Shown: positions 45,972 to 53,676 of the stretch, piece after piece
How the letters are laid out: each line of letters starts with the position of its first letter
Position numbering within the stretch: the stretch's first letter is position 1
Origin: Paenarthrobacter aurescens
GTDB taxonomy: Bacteria; Actinomycetota; Actinomycetes; Actinomycetales; Micrococcaceae
DNA: 64,000 nucleotides
Reading direction: 5' to 3'
NCBI RefSeq assembly: GCF_025421775.1
Contig: NZ_JAOEFX010000005.1
Span: forward strand, 310,001-374,000
Translations under genes and position numbers: made by a program
The notes under the pieces: generated by a model
What the model saw: the letters and a program-made list of their open reading frames with translations, nothing else
Database searches by the model: none
What the model was told of the DNA's origin: nothing

Positions 45972-47233
45972 AGCCGGTCCTTGAGCGTGGCCAGGCGGGC
46001 AGCAGCTTCTTCCAGGACATCCGCTTTCTTGCAGAAGGCAAAGCGCAGCAGGCTCCGGGTTCGCTCGGCACCCTCCGGGTGGCAGAAGACGGGGACCGGG
46101 ATGGCTGCTACTCCAACGAGTCCTGGAAGGCGCCTGGCAAGGTCCACGGAATCGCGAATGCCCAGTGGCGCTGTGTCTACGTTGATGAAGTAGGTGCCGC
46201 TGGGGGTGTACACGCCGAACCCTGCTGCCCTGAGGCCTTCGGCCAGAATGTCGCGTTTGCGTTGGAGTGTTGTGGCAATGCCCGTGTAGAAGTCATCGGG
46301 AAGGGCAAGTCCGACGGCGATGGCACTTTGGAAGGGTGTGCCGGAGCTGTAGGTCAGGAATTGTTTCACGGTGCGCACGGCCGACACCAGATGTTGGGGT
46401 CCGCTGAGCCAGCCGATTTTCCAGCCCGTGAAGGAGAAAGTCTTTCCGGCGGAGGAGATGGTGATGGTCCGCTCTGCTGCTCCAGGCAAGGAACCGACGG
46501 GGATGTGGGGCACGCCGAAGGTCAGGTGTTCGTAGACCTCGTCGCTGACAATGGTGGCCCCGTATTTGGCGGCCAGCTCCACGATCTTCGCCAGGACATT
46601 TTCGGGAAAGACAGCACCCGTGGGGTTATGCGGATTATTCAGGAGGACTATCTTGGTGCGGCTGCTGAAAGCCTCTTCCAGCGCCGGGAGGTCGGGGAGG
46701 AAATCCGGAGCCAGCAGGGGAGCTGTGACATGTGTGGCACCTGCCATGCCGATGATGGCCCCGTAGGAGTCATAGAAGGGTTCGAAGGTCAGGACTTCGT
46801 CGCCGGGCTGGATGAAGGCGAGCAGCGTGGCCGCGATTGCTTCTGTTGCGCCCGTGGTGACGAGGACTTCGGTGTCCGGATCCGGGTAAAGCCCATAGAA
46901 GCGTCCCTGGTGTGCCGCGATCGCTTCCCTCAGCGCCGGAACGCCTTTGCCGGGCGCGTATTGGTTGGCACCGGCGGCGATGGCCGCTTGCGCTGCCGCC
47001 TTGATCTCAACGGGTCCGTCTTCGTCCGGGAATCCCTGGCCAAGGTTGATGGCGCCCGTAGACAGGGCCAAGGTGGTCATCTCCTCGAAGATGGTCACTC
47101 CCAGTTCTCCGTCGGGTGAAAGAAGGTTGGCCCCGGTAGCGGCTCGTTGCCATGGTGCCTGGCTGGTCCCTTCGGTGGTGCCGGCACTCATATCAACGGA
47201 GGGGCTGCTGCCTGCGGATGCCATGTCAGCCAT
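45968..47233 (-). CDS. Pyridoxal-phosphate aminotransferase, class I/II
   Basis: 421 residues. Fold-type I enzyme with INLGQGFPDEDGP near the N-terminus, NNPHNPTGAVF, and the PLP lysine in ITISSAGKTFSFTGWKIGW. This combination is typical of the YbdL/KAT-like group that transaminates methionine, kynurenine or glutamine with 2-oxo acids; N-succinyldiaminopimelate aminotransferase (DapC) of actinobacteria is closely related and cannot be excluded. The first ~35 residues are a Ser/Gly/Thr-rich extension. It is divergent from coaD and its stop overlaps the proposed start of the next gene. Confidence 0.88.
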   Translation of the reverse strand: MADMASAGSSPSVDMSAGTTEGTSQAPWQRAATGANLLSPDGELGVTIFEEMTTLALSTGAINLGQGFPDEDGPVEIKAAAQAAIAAGANQYAPGKGVPALREAIAAHQGRFYGLYPDPDTEVLVTTGATEAIAATLLAFIQPGDEVLTFEPFYDSYGAIIGMAGATHVTAPLLAPDFLPDLPALEEAFSSRTKIVLLNNPHNPTGAVFPENVLAKIVELAAKYGATIVSDEVYEHLTFGVPHIPVGSLPGAAERTITISSAGKTFSFTGWKIGWLSGPQHLVSAVRTVKQFLTYSSGTPFQSAIAVGLALPDDFYTGIATTLQRKRDILAEGLRAAGFGVYTPSGTYFINVDTAPLGIRDSVDLARRLPGLVGVAAIPVPVFCHPEGAERTRSLLRFAFCKKADVLEEAAARLATLKDRL

Positions 47234-47268
47234 GGTATCCCGGCAAAGCCATGGGGTAGGTTCGTCTC

Positions 47269-47769
47269 ATGAGACGCGCGGTATGCCCTGGATCCTTTGA
47301 CCCCATCCATAATGGACATCTCGAAGTCATCGCCCGGGCTGCCGGCCTGTTCGACGAAGTCATCGTGGCTGTGTCCACCAACTATGCCAAGAAGTACCGG
47401 TTCAGCCTCGAGGACCGTATGGAGATGGCACGCGAAACCCTGGCTTCCCTGCGTGGGATCATCGTGGAGCCCATGGGTGAAGGATTGCTGGCGGAGTACT
47501 GCCGCCACCGAGGGGTTTCGGCCATCGTCAAGGGTCTCCGCTCGTCCTCGGACTTCGACTACGAACTGCCCATGGCCACCATGAACCGCCAGTTGGCCGG
47601 CGTCGAAACTGTCTTTCTCCCGGCCGAAGCGCATTACGTCCACTTGTCGTCGACCCTGATCAAAGAGGTCAACGTGCTGGGAGGGGACATTTCCGATTTC
47701 GTCCCTAAATCCGTGTTGAAGCGGCTCCTTGCTGGCGAGCCTGCAACGGAACCGCCGCGCAAAGGGTAG
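47269..47769 (+). CDS. coaD: Phosphopantetheine adenylyltransferase
   Basis: 166 residues. It makes dephospho-CoA from 4'-phosphopantetheine and ATP, the fourth step of CoA synthesis. Nucleotidyltransferase motif GSFDPIHNGH at residues 8-17 and the C-terminal HLSSTLIKEV motif are intact. TAGGTT (47257-47262) ends six bases before the ATG with no ribosome site, so it is probably leaderless. Confidence 0.96.
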   Translation: MRRAVCPGSFDPIHNGHLEVIARAAGLFDEVIVAVSTNYAKKYRFSLEDRMEMARETLASLRGIIVEPMGEGLLAEYCRHRGVSAIVKGLRSSSDFDYELPMATMNRQLAGVETVFLPAEAHYVHLSSTLIKEVNVLGGDISDFVPKSVLKRLLAGEPATEPPRKG

Positions 47770-47848
47770 GCTTGACGGGTACCTCGCGCCCTTATGCGGA
47801 GTGCCCCAAGCTGAAACCACCGCGTATTTACGCGCGCCCGGCGTCGGT

Positions 47849-47878
47849 TTGAGTCCTCAAGCGTGATCAGGCTAAGAT
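47849..47878 (+). promoter_or_regulatory. Promoter of the DUF177-rpmF-rnc-mutM operon
   Basis: TTGAGT (47849-47854), 18 bases, TAAGAT (47873-47878). The predicted transcript begins about 47885 and would carry an AGGAG ribosome site at 47902-47906. Confidence 0.6.
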
Positions 47879-47911
47879 GGTACGTCGGTCATATGTTCTA
47901 CAGGAGTTCTC

Positions 47912-48463
47912 ATTAAGCGAGATGCAAGTTCGCCCTTGGCGCTGGTAGTCAAGGACCTTGGACGCAGTCCAGGGACCATGCGGACACTCAACGAGCATGT
48001 ACCTGCGCCAAGTGACCTTGGTGTGGCGCTCATTGGCGTGAAGGAAGGCTCGGATATCGAGCTGGATCTTCGCCTGGAGGCCGTACACGAAGGAATTCTG
48101 GTATCTGGCTCCGTAATTGTCGAAGTAACCGGCGAATGCGGTCGATGCCTGGATCCCCTTGCGTATGACCTTGAGGTCAATGTGCAAGAACTTTTCTTCT
48201 ATGAAAGCGTTGAGCTTTCGGGCGAAGAAGACGATGAAGAGCAACGTCGAGTCGAGTACGATCTAATCGATCTTGAGCCGGTGTTGCGGGACGCAGTTGT
48301 CACTATGCTGCCGTTCCAGCCGGTGTGCCGGGAAGACTGCCAGGGTCTGTGCTCCGAATGCGGAGCGCGCCTGGAAGACGAGCCGGGGCACCACCACGAG
48401 GTCATTGACCCTCGCTGGGCTGCCCTAGCTGATCTGGCTAAGACTGACCGGCAAACCGATTAG
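47912..48463 (+). CDS. DUF177 (YceD) family protein, probable ATT start
   Basis: 183 residues if begun at the ATT at 47912. No ATG, GTG or TTG is in frame between the upstream stop at 47873 and a TTG at 47936. The TTG has no ribosome site and would remove the conserved SSPLALVVKDLGR opening, whereas the ATT has AGGAG five bases upstream. DUF177 proteins are linked to 23S rRNA/ribosome assembly and almost always precede rpmF, as here. Four cysteines in two pairs (CGRC; CREDCQGLCSECG) look metal-binding. An acidic stretch follows the first pair. Confidence 0.8.
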   Translation: MKRDASSPLALVVKDLGRSPGTMRTLNEHVPAPSDLGVALIGVKEGSDIELDLRLEAVHEGILVSGSVIVEVTGECGRCLDPLAYDLEVNVQELFFYESVELSGEEDDEEQRRVEYDLIDLEPVLRDAVVTMLPFQPVCREDCQGLCSECGARLEDEPGHHHEVIDPRWAALADLAKTDRQTD

Positions 48464-48496
48464 TAAGTGTTCGTCTAAGAGAGAAATGAGATAGCC

Positions 48497-48700
48497 GTGG
48501 CTGTTCCCAAGCGGAAAATGTCTCGCGCAAATACACGCGCCCGCCGTGCCCAGTGGAAGGCAACTGCCCCCAACTTGGTCAAGACCATCGAAAACGGTCA
48601 GGTTACCTACAGCCTGCCGCACCAGGCAAAGGTCGTTACTGACTCTGCCGGCACCGCGCTGTTCCTTGAATACAAGGGCCGCAAGGTCGCAGACGCCTAA
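48497..48700 (+). CDS. rpmF: 50S ribosomal protein L32
   Basis: 67 residues, GTG start. The N-terminus [20 protein letters not shown] is characteristic of L32. It lacks the zinc-binding Cys pairs of the C+ form, so it is the C- (zinc-free) type. It lies between DUF177 and rnc, the conserved actinobacterial order. Confidence 0.97.
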   Translation: MAVPKRKMSRANTRARRAQWKATAPNLVKTIENGQVTYSLPHQAKVVTDSAGTALFLEYKGRKVADA

Positions 48701-48723
48701 TCTGCCGTACTGGCTGACTAAGG

Positions 48724-49434
48724 ATGTCTTCAACTGAAGAGCTTCTGAAGCGTCTCGGTGTCTCCATTGACACCGAGACGCTTCGTCTTGCTCTCACACA
48801 TCGCTCATACGCGTATGAGAACGGCGGGATTCCCACCAACGAGCGCCTCGAGTTCCTCGGCGACTCCATCCTGGGTTTCTCCGTGACTGATTCTCTTTAC
48901 CGTGAGAACCCCTCGCTGCCCGAAGGCGAACTTGCCAAGCGGCGTTCCGCCGTCGTCAGTACGCGTGCCCTGGCCGGTATCGGCCGGGCGATCGGCGTAG
49001 GCGAGTTCATTTACCTCGGGCAAGGCGAGAAGCTCACCGACGGTAAGAACAAGGCCTCCATTTTGGCTGACACCATGGAAGCCTTGATCGGCGCCACGTA
49101 CCTCTCGAACGACATCGAGACCGCACGCCAACTGGTCATGCGGCTGGTGGGACCGCTCCTGAAGGATGCGGGTGCCCTCGGAGCCGGGACTGACTGGAAG
49201 ACGAGCATCCAGGAATTGACGGCAAGCCGGCAGCTGGGAGCCATCCACTATGCAGTGGAGGGCTCGGGGCCGGACCATGCCCGTACGTTCGAGGCAGTGC
49301 TGAACATCGGCGGGACTCCATACGGCCGCGGCTCGGGACACTCCAAGAAGGAAGCGGAACAGGAAGCTGCCGCTGATGCGTGGCGCGCGTTGACGGCCTT
49401 GGACCCCACCACTGCCGGTCCTGCTTCTGCCTGA
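48724..49434 (+). CDS. rnc: Ribonuclease III
   Basis: 236 residues. It cuts double-stranded RNA in rRNA precursors and mRNAs. Catalytic signature [13 protein letters not shown] near residue 38, the second acidic site in [12 protein letters not shown], and a C-terminal dsRNA-binding domain (about 160-228) ending [21 protein letters not shown]. Codons 8-21 contain a perfect 16-bp hairpin in the mRNA (48747-48784), which could be a target of the enzyme itself. The gene follows rpmF by 23 bases; mutM begins six bases after its stop. Confidence 0.96.
   Translation: MSSTEELLKRLGVSIDTETLRLALTHRSYAYENGGIPTNERLEFLGDSILGFSVTDSLYRENPSLPEGELAKRRSAVVSTRALAGIGRAIGVGEFIYLGQGEKLTDGKNKASILADTMEALIGATYLSNDIETARQLVMRLVGPLLKDAGALGAGTDWKTSIQELTASRQLGAIHYAVEGSGPDHARTFEAVLNIGGTPYGRGSGHSKKEAEQEAAADAWRALTALDPTTAGPASA
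48747..48784 (+). promoter_or_regulatory. Perfect 16-bp hairpin inside the rnc coding start
   Basis: GAAGCGTCTCGGTGTC (48747-48762), loop TCCATT, then the exact complement GACACCGAGACGCTTC (48769-48784). One more U-G pair is possible outside. It starts 23 bases after the rnc ATG, so it would also affect ribosome progress. RNase III is known to cut its own mRNA in E. coli and is reported to do so in Streptomyces. Confidence 0.75.
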
Positions 49435-49439
49435 ACGCC

Positions 49440-50429
49440 ATGCCTGAGCTTCCCGAAGTAGAGGTGGTCCGTCGTGGCTTGGCCCGGTGGGTCCGTGGCC
49501 GATCCATCACCGGCGTTGATGTCCTTGATGCGCGTTCCATTCGAAGGCACGTACTCGGAGCGGAAGACTTCATCGGGAATCTTGAGCACGCCACCGTGCT
49601 GGATGTCGTGCGACGAGGGAAATTCCTCTGGATGCCCCTGGCCATGGGCAACCCACACGAAGCCAACCCACACGAAGCGAACCCCCACGAAGCGAACCCA
49701 CACGAACTTCCAAAGGTAGCGCTGATGGCGCATCTGGGAATGAGCGGCCAATTGCTGATGCAGGACCCTGACGTGCCGGATGAGAAGCACCTGAAGGTCA
49801 GAATCAGGCTCAGCCCGGTGGACGGCATGCCCGAACAGTTGCGGTTTGTGGACCAAAGGATTTTCGGCGGCCTGTTCGTGACGTCCTTGGTGCCTACTGC
49901 CGACGGCGGCCCTGGTGGCTTGGGCGAAACGCCCCTGCCGGAGATCGCCGAAGAAGCATCCCACATCGCGCGGGATCCTCTTGACCCCTGCTTTTCTTTC
50001 GACACGTTTTACCGAAAGCTCAAAAACCGGAAAACGGGTATCAAGAGGGCTCTTCTGGACCAGTCCGTCATCTCGGGTATCGGCAATATCTACGCGGATG
50101 AAGCCCTGTGGCGCGCCCGCCTCCATTACGCCAGGGCGACGGACACCATGCGCCGTGCGGATGCCGAGCGGTTGGTGGATGCTGCGAGGGACGTCATGAA
50201 CGCGGCACTGGCTGCGGGCGGGACAAGTTTTGATTCTCTCTATGTCAACGTCAACGGCGATTCCGGGTACTTTGCCCGCTCCCTTAATGCCTACGGACGT
50301 GCCGGCGAATTGTGCGGCCGCTGCGAGGCAGCCGGACTGCACAGCATCATGAAGAGGGAACAATTCATGAACCGTTCCTCTTACACCTGCCCCGTGTGCC
50401 AACCCCGGCCACGGAACGGACGTTGGTAG
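49440..50429 (+). CDS. mutM: Formamidopyrimidine-DNA glycosylase
   Basis: 329 residues. It removes 8-oxoguanine and ring-opened purines and nicks the abasic site. N-terminal PELPEVE supplies Pro2 and Glu3; the H2TH region is [20 protein letters not shown]; the zinc finger uses CGRC and CPVC with the [12 protein letters not shown] stretch. It is longer than the usual ~270-290 residues: residues 71-90 are four tandem NPHEA/L units between two N-terminal strands, and a Gly-rich insert ([20 protein letters not shown]) lies near residue 155. It is the last gene of the DUF177-rpmF-rnc-mutM unit. Confidence 0.94.
   Translation: MPELPEVEVVRRGLARWVRGRSITGVDVLDARSIRRHVLGAEDFIGNLEHATVLDVVRRGKFLWMPLAMGNPHEANPHEANPHEANPHELPKVALMAHLGMSGQLLMQDPDVPDEKHLKVRIRLSPVDGMPEQLRFVDQRIFGGLFVTSLVPTADGGPGGLGETPLPEIAEEASHIARDPLDPCFSFDTFYRKLKNRKTGIKRALLDQSVISGIGNIYADEALWRARLHYARATDTMRRADAERLVDAARDVMNAALAAGGTSFDSLYVNVNGDSGYFARSLNAYGRAGELCGRCEAAGLHSIMKREQFMNRSSYTCPVCQPRPRNGRW
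49650..49709 (+). repeat. 15-bp tandem repeat within mutM, four copies
   Basis: AACCCACACGAAGCG-type units begin at 49650, 49665, 49680 and 49695 and encode [20 protein letters not shown]. Units are nearly identical at DNA level (differences at one or two bases), so expansion is recent or conserved by conversion. A 15-bp step keeps the frame. Confidence 0.9.
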
Positions 50430-50475
50430 CGCCAAAACTGTTCCGGAATCCGGGTCGCAATGGCAGACTGTCCCC

Positions 50476-50616
50476 ATGAACAGCTTGGCGCTTCACATCG
50501 CCATCGCAAGGTCCAACGCCACCACAATATGGGTGGCGTCAGTTCTACCTGCGGCTGTTTCTGAACCAAGGCCCACCCGCCCCCTCCACGGCCCTGCAGG
50601 TCCAGGTACGCCATGA
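50476..50616 (+). CDS. Putative small protein, 46 residues
   Basis: ATG to TGA reads MNSLALHIAIARSNATTIWV and a Pro/Arg/Gly-rich end. CAGACT (50464-50469) ends six bases before the ATG, the same leaderless spacing as many genes here, and its stop overlaps the next gene's start as ATGA, which would couple them. It could be a real small protein, a leader that tunes the next gene, or chance. No known family is recognised. Confidence 0.4.
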   Translation: MNSLALHIAIARSNATTIWVASVLPAAVSEPRPTRPLHGPAGPGTP

Positions 50617-51320
50617 TGGCGCGACGGCTGGTCATTGCAGGTATTTGCTTGGCTGTGCTGATTGCAGCGGCAGCCCTCATTCTGGACCAGATGGCGAGGC
50701 CGGGGTCCACGGCCGTCCAGAGCCCGGCGTCGTCCGGTTCAAGCCCGAACCCGGGATCCGGCGCGTCCGGTACAGGTGCAGCCGCGACGGATAGTCCCGT
50801 GCCAGGCAGCGGGAACGGCGAAACGGAGGGCAGCGGAAGCGGGAACAGCGGCGGCGAAAGCAGTACCGGCGCGTCCACCGCTAAACCGCTCGAAGTCCTG
50901 CCTCCGGTCACCGCCACTCCAACGGGCTTGCCTGAACCCTCGGCCCCGGCGCCGCTCATCACCGGGGCACTTCCCAAACCCGGCAGTGCTTCCGGTGAAC
51001 TGGTGGACGGCTGGCCCGACGGCGTGCTTTCACTGCCGTCAGGGACCACCATTGGGTCCACCTCCGTTTCGACGTCGGGTGACATCCTTCAGTTGACCGC
51101 GGACGGCATCATTGCCAAGCCGCAGGCCGAGGTCCTCGATTCATTCCGCCAATCGTTGGTAGCCCGTGGATTCTGGACCGAGGACGCCCCGGCCGCGGAG
51201 GGCGGCGTGGCCGCACGGTTTGTGCGGGGCACTGACACGGTGACGGTTTCAGTTTCGACGACGGGGACGGGCAGCTCACGCTTCCAGCTGTTGGGCAGCC
51301 TGCACACGACGGCGGACTAG
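50613..51320 (+). CDS. Hypothetical secreted or membrane-anchored protein
   Basis: 235 residues; starts at ATGATG (50613 or 50616). Residues 5-26 (LVIAGICLAVLIAAAALIL) form a signal anchor. Residues 30-115 are low-complexity Ser/Gly/Pro/Thr, a probable wall-spanning linker. The C-terminal ~110 residues (WPDGVLSLPSGTTIGSTSVS ... SSRFQLLGSLHT) look like a small folded domain of alternating strands and one helix (PQAEVLDSFRQSLVARGFWT). I do not recognise the family. It precedes the MFS gene by eight bases. Confidence 0.75.
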   Translation: MMARRLVIAGICLAVLIAAAALILDQMARPGSTAVQSPASSGSSPNPGSGASGTGAAATDSPVPGSGNGETEGSGSGNSGGESSTGASTAKPLEVLPPVTATPTGLPEPSAPAPLITGALPKPGSASGELVDGWPDGVLSLPSGTTIGSTSVSTSGDILQLTADGIIAKPQAEVLDSFRQSLVARGFWTEDAPAAEGGVAARFVRGTDTVTVSVSTTGTGSSRFQLLGSLHTTAD

Positions 51321-51328
51321 GAGAATCC

Positions 51329-52630
51329 GTGTACATTTCGCTCTCAGACCGCAGTGGCGGTAAGCGGGACAAGCCACAGGGCAACGGAACGGCACTATCA
51401 ACCGAGGTGCCGTTCCGTTTGTCTCCGGTCATCCTGTGGCTGGGAATCGTGAGTATGGTGACCGATGTTTCCTCCGAATCTGTCACGGCGATCCTCCCGT
51501 TGTATGTGACCGGATTCCTGGGACTGTCCACCATCGCCTTTGGCTTCATCGACGGCATCAACCAGGGCGCCAGTGCCATCGTCAGGATTGCGGCCGGGTG
51601 GGCAGCAGACCGCAGCGGCCACCCCAAGCGGATAGCCTTGGCGGGATACGGCCTGTCGATGCTCGCCAGGATTGGCTTCCTGTTCGCCGGAGGATTCTGG
51701 GCTATCGCGGCCATTGTGACGGGGGACCGGATAGGCAAGGGAATCCGTACGGCGCCACGTGACGCCCTGATCTCGGTCTCTGCCCAGCCTGAACATTTGG
51801 CACGGTCCTTCGGCGTTCACAGAATGCTGGACAACATCGGGGCTGCGGCCGGGCCGTTGATCGCGTTCTTTGTGTTGTTGATGATTCCCAATGGTTTCAG
51901 CACAGTTTTTGTCGTGTCCCTCGCCTTTGCGGTGATCGGAGTCGCCGTTTTGGCGCTGGTTGTTCCGGACATTCGTGCCCATGGCCTGAAGAGTACTGAG
52001 GGATGGGAGGACCGGCGGCTCTTCGCCTTTTCGTGGAGCCATTTGAAGGAACCGGGGCTGGGCAAGCTGCTCATCGCCGCAGGCCTTCTGGGTGTGGTGA
52101 CCATCGGTGATGGCTTCATCTACCTGGTTCTGCAGGCCAGGGATTCGTTCGCCGTCCAGTGGTTCCCGTTGCTGTTCGTCGGCACCAATGTGGTGTTCCT
52201 TGCCCTCGCAATTCCGTTGGGCCGTCTGGCTGACCGGGTGGGCAAAGTGCCGGTTTTCGTGGGCGGGCATATCGCCTTGCTGGCAACATACCTTCTCGCC
52301 GCGGCCCCCTTTGGGGGACTTTGGGGGACCATGGGGTGCTTGGTCCTGTTGGGAGCGTTTTACGCTGCAACCGATGGCGTCCTGGCCGCCTTGGCCAGCC
52401 AACTCACGCCGGCGGGGAAGCTTGCTACAGGAATTGCTTCAGCCCAAACGGTGGTGGCGTTGAGCAGGATGACCGCCTCTGCGGGCTTTGGCGTGCTCTG
52501 GTATGCCGTGGGTGCGCCGACGGCCATGGTAGTGGCCAGTGCACTCCTGGCCTGTGCCGTGGTGGCTGTCACCGTGATCCTGCGGAGTGCCAGGCCCGCC
52601 GCACACCAGGACGCGGGCAGCGGGGCATGA
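51329..52630 (+). CDS. Major facilitator superfamily transporter
   Basis: 433 residues, GTG start with GGAGAA before it. About eleven or twelve membrane segments; the loop 2-3 signature appears as GWAADRSGHPKRIALAGYG, and GDRIGKGIRTAPRDALI is a motif of a widespread subgroup of MFS permeases of unknown substrate. The first ~30 residues are hydrophilic. Overlaps the next gene by ATGA, so the two products probably act together. No efflux or sugar specificity can be claimed. Confidence 0.9.
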   Translation: MYISLSDRSGGKRDKPQGNGTALSTEVPFRLSPVILWLGIVSMVTDVSSESVTAILPLYVTGFLGLSTIAFGFIDGINQGASAIVRIAAGWAADRSGHPKRIALAGYGLSMLARIGFLFAGGFWAIAAIVTGDRIGKGIRTAPRDALISVSAQPEHLARSFGVHRMLDNIGAAAGPLIAFFVLLMIPNGFSTVFVVSLAFAVIGVAVLALVVPDIRAHGLKSTEGWEDRRLFAFSWSHLKEPGLGKLLIAAGLLGVVTIGDGFIYLVLQARDSFAVQWFPLLFVGTNVVFLALAIPLGRLADRVGKVPVFVGGHIALLATYLLAAAPFGGLWGTMGCLVLLGAFYAATDGVLAALASQLTPAGKLATGIASAQTVVALSRMTASAGFGVLWYAVGAPTAMVVASALLACAVVAVTVILRSARPAAHQDAGSGA

Positions 52631-53655
52631 GTGGGACACTGACCGGCAGCAAGGCGCGGTGGGGTGTTCTCTTCGCCGTGACAGCACTTGTGCTGGCAGC
52701 AGCCGGGATCTATGCGGTGGGCGCCTACCAGCGGTTCGAAGAGAGCAGGACCGCGGCTTCGTCCGTGGGTGTCACTGCTGGCCAGCCACTTCCGGCTGCT
52801 CCTTTTGTCCTTTTCCGGAACACGGCGTCGGGCCAGGGCTATGGCAATGCGGCAACTGTGCCCCTGTCCGCTCCGGGCGGTACCAGGGCGGTGAGTGAAC
52901 AAGAGTGCGACCGCGTCTATGGGACAGCCGGAACTGTGGTGTGCTTGAAGACGAACCGCGGGCTGGTGACTGCCTTCGAAGCAGCAGTCATGGACCGCGA
53001 CTGGCAGGTCCAGCGTTCATGGCCCCTCCCGGGCATCCCGAGCAGGACCCGGGTCAGCGCTGACGGCTCCATGATCGCTACTACCGTCTTTGTCACGGGT
53101 CACTCCTACGCCGCTTCGGGGTTTTCCACCGCCACTGAGATCACCCTGCCCGACGGCACGACCGGGAACCTTGAGGACTTCGCGTTGATGGTTAACGGTG
53201 AACGCCTGGTAGCCACTGACAGGAACATCTGGGGAGTGACCTTTGCGCCGGGACAGAGTGATGTCTTCTACGCCACAGCGGCATCGTCGGGCCGTATCTG
53301 GCTGGTCCGGGGGAGCCTGTCCGCGAAAACCCTCACGGCCATTCACGACCATGTGGAGTGCCCGTCGATCTCACCTGACGGCACTCGGATCGCTTACAAG
53401 AAGAACGACGGCGGCGGGCTGGTTGCTCACTGGAAGGTCGCCGTCCTTGACCTCGCCTCAGGTCAGGAAACGGTTCTGGCGGAGAAGCGCAGCGTCGATG
53501 ACCAGATTGAATGGCTGGATAACCGGAACCTGCTCTATGGCTTGGCAGATGATGCAGTGGAAGGTGACAGCAACATTTGGCAGCTGGGCACAGAACCGGA
53601 CTCGCAGCCAAGCCTTTTCATCGCCCACGCGTGGTCTCCAAGCGTCGTTCGCTGA
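52627..53655 (+). CDS. Membrane-anchored TolB/beta-propeller-like protein
   Basis: 342 residues, start overlapping the MFS stop. One hydrophobic segment at about 12-32 (WGVLFAVTALVLAAAGIYAV) anchors the protein outside the cell. Repeated motifs of TolB-like propellers follow: TRVSADGSMIATTVFVTGHS, CPSISPDGTRIAYKKNDGG, and a blade end with W-K-V-A-V-L-D-L. Such proteins bind partners or ligands outside the membrane. With the MFS permease and the secreted protein upstream it may form an export or surface complex; that is inference from coupling alone. Confidence 0.78.
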   Translation: MSGTLTGSKARWGVLFAVTALVLAAAGIYAVGAYQRFEESRTAASSVGVTAGQPLPAAPFVLFRNTASGQGYGNAATVPLSAPGGTRAVSEQECDRVYGTAGTVVCLKTNRGLVTAFEAAVMDRDWQVQRSWPLPGIPSRTRVSADGSMIATTVFVTGHSYAASGFSTATEITLPDGTTGNLEDFALMVNGERLVATDRNIWGVTFAPGQSDVFYATAASSGRIWLVRGSLSAKTLTAIHDHVECPSISPDGTRIAYKKNDGGGLVAHWKVAVLDLASGQETVLAEKRSVDDQIEWLDNRNLLYGLADDAVEGDSNIWQLGTEPDSQPSLFIAHAWSPSVVR

Positions 53656-53676
53656 AGAAGGTTTCAGGCAGCCGCC

